A DNA stretch of 13,878 nucleotides from Chloroflexota bacterium. Lineage in GTDB: Bacteria > Chloroflexota > Ktedonobacteria > Ktedonobacterales > Ktedonobacteraceae. The notes under the pieces were generated by a model. It was not told the origin of the DNA and ran no database searches. It saw nothing but the letters and a program-made list of their open reading frames with translations. Location: assembly GCA_021828635.1 (NCBI GenBank), contig JAJZEJ010000643.1, positions 1 through 13,878 on the forward strand, read 5' to 3'. The position numbers were made by a program, and so were the translations under genes. Each line of letters begins with the position of its first letter. The stretch's first letter is position 1. Positions 13,313 through 13,878 of this stretch are shown here, in pieces.

Positions 13313-13878
13313 ATGGAAGACGGAAATTTTACTGACAAGTTAGATGCCCTGGAGGCGTTGCTTCAGGTACAATTTCATGATCGCTCACTATTGCTACGCG
13401 CTATCACTCATCATTCGTGCTGCCCAGAGACGGCGCAACATGACTCCTATGATACGCTGGAATTTTTGGGAGATGCGATTATCGGCGCACATGTGGTGGA
13501 ATATATCTATCGCACGTTTCCTGATGCCAGCGAAGGCGAGATGACGGCACTCAAATCAGAGGTGGTGAGTCGGCGTGTTTTCGCTACTATTGGTCAAAAA
13601 CTGGGTTTCTTTCCCTTTATTCGTGTTGATATCGCCAACCTGCGCACCTTCAATGAGCGTTCGCGTGACTCGCTGTGCGCCGATGTATTAGAGGCTATTG
13701 TGGGCGCGATGCATATCGATCAGGGTGCGGACGTGGCGCGAGATTTTGTGGCGCGAACGGTGTTGCCGATGGTCGAATATGTTAGCCAGCAGAAGTTGGA
13801 TACCAACCCAAAGGGACGCCTACAAAAGATTGTCTTGCAGCGTTCGGGCAGTTTGCCCAGGTATCGCGTGCTGGAGCA
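13313..13878 (+). CDS. rnc: Ribonuclease III (3' partial)
   Basis: The frame runs from ATG at 13313 to the window end, giving 188 complete codons. The enzyme cuts double-stranded RNA in rRNA maturation and mRNA control. The catalytic domain is complete: TLEFLGDAIIG with metal ligands Glu50 and Asp54, and SLCADVLEAIVGA with Asp124 and Glu127. The first residue of the usual ERLEFLGD signature is Asp47 instead of Glu, a conservative change. The C-terminal double-stranded-RNA-binding domain begins at about residue 163 (NPKGRLQKIVLQRSG) and is cut off by the window edge. The next motif PRYRVLE is also typical. There is no ribosome site and almost no room for one after the predicted -10 element, suggesting a leaderless message. 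It is divergent from the SDR gene over 114 bp. Confidence 0.92.
   Translation, partial: MEDGNFTDKLDALEALLQVQFHDRSLLLRAITHHSCCPETAQHDSYDTLEFLGDAIIGAHVVEYIYRTFPDASEGEMTALKSEVVSRRVFATIGQKLGFFPFIRVDIANLRTFNERSRDSLCADVLEAIVGAMHIDQGADVARDFVARTVLPMVEYVSQQKLDTNPKGRLQKIVLQRSGSLPRYRVLE

Noticed and set aside
1..13878. CRISPR array, tRNA or rRNA genes
   Set aside because: No regularly spaced direct repeats, cloverleaf-like tRNA sequence or rRNA stretch was seen on reading; almost all DNA is accounted for by protein genes.

Overview
The window looks like chromosomal DNA of a Chloroflexota bacterium, most likely of class Ktedonobacteria. This is inferred from moderate GC content, an XRE regulator with an MmyB-like ligand domain, a Bacillus-like long-chain fatty-acid beta-oxidation set of the FadN type, and short GTAG-headed palindromic repeats. 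No marker gene fixes the taxonomy, so the assignment is an inference.

Layout. 1-1380 is the 3' part of a DNA methyltransferase / type IIG restriction-modification protein (target-recognition and coiled-coil C-terminus only). It converges with a minus-strand XRE-MmyB regulator (1382-2179). That regulator is divergent from a fatty-acid degradation cluster on the plus strand: fadD (acyl-CoA ligase, 2392-4179), fadE (acyl-CoA dehydrogenase, 4230-6011), fadA (thiolase, 6261-7457) and fadN (3-hydroxyacyl-CoA dehydrogenase / enoyl-CoA hydratase, 7460-9901). Together the four genes encode activation of a fatty acid and a full beta-oxidation turn. Structural work on an MmyB-like regulator from Chloroflexus found a fatty acid in this type of ligand pocket, so the divergent regulator is a good candidate for the acyl sensor of the cluster. 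A strong bidirectional hairpin terminator (9907-9962) ends it.

Next comes a small minus-strand gene (9965-10207) encoding an 80-residue double-glycine leader peptide, which resembles a RiPP or bacteriocin precursor and has no modification enzyme nearby. It is divergent from a PerR/Fur-family metalloregulator (10539-10928) that has a near-consensus Fur box just before its start codon. A single-domain rhodanese (10982-11368, start unclear), an alpha/beta hydrolase of the monoacylglycerol-lipase type (11439-12317), a convergent SDR oxidoreductase (12314-13198, minus) and the 5' part of ribonuclease III (13313 to the window end, apparently leaderless) complete the window.

The most unusual structure is a 50-nt near-perfect palindrome inside fadN (8796-8845). 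It consists of two inverted GTAG-headed hairpins and adds about 17 residues in frame, exactly at the linker between the dehydrogenase and hydratase modules. Related GTAG hairpins lie before fadA (6215-6238) and at the stop codon of the PerR-like gene (10925-10947). They suggest a REP/BIME-type repeat family that has invaded both intergenic and coding DNA.
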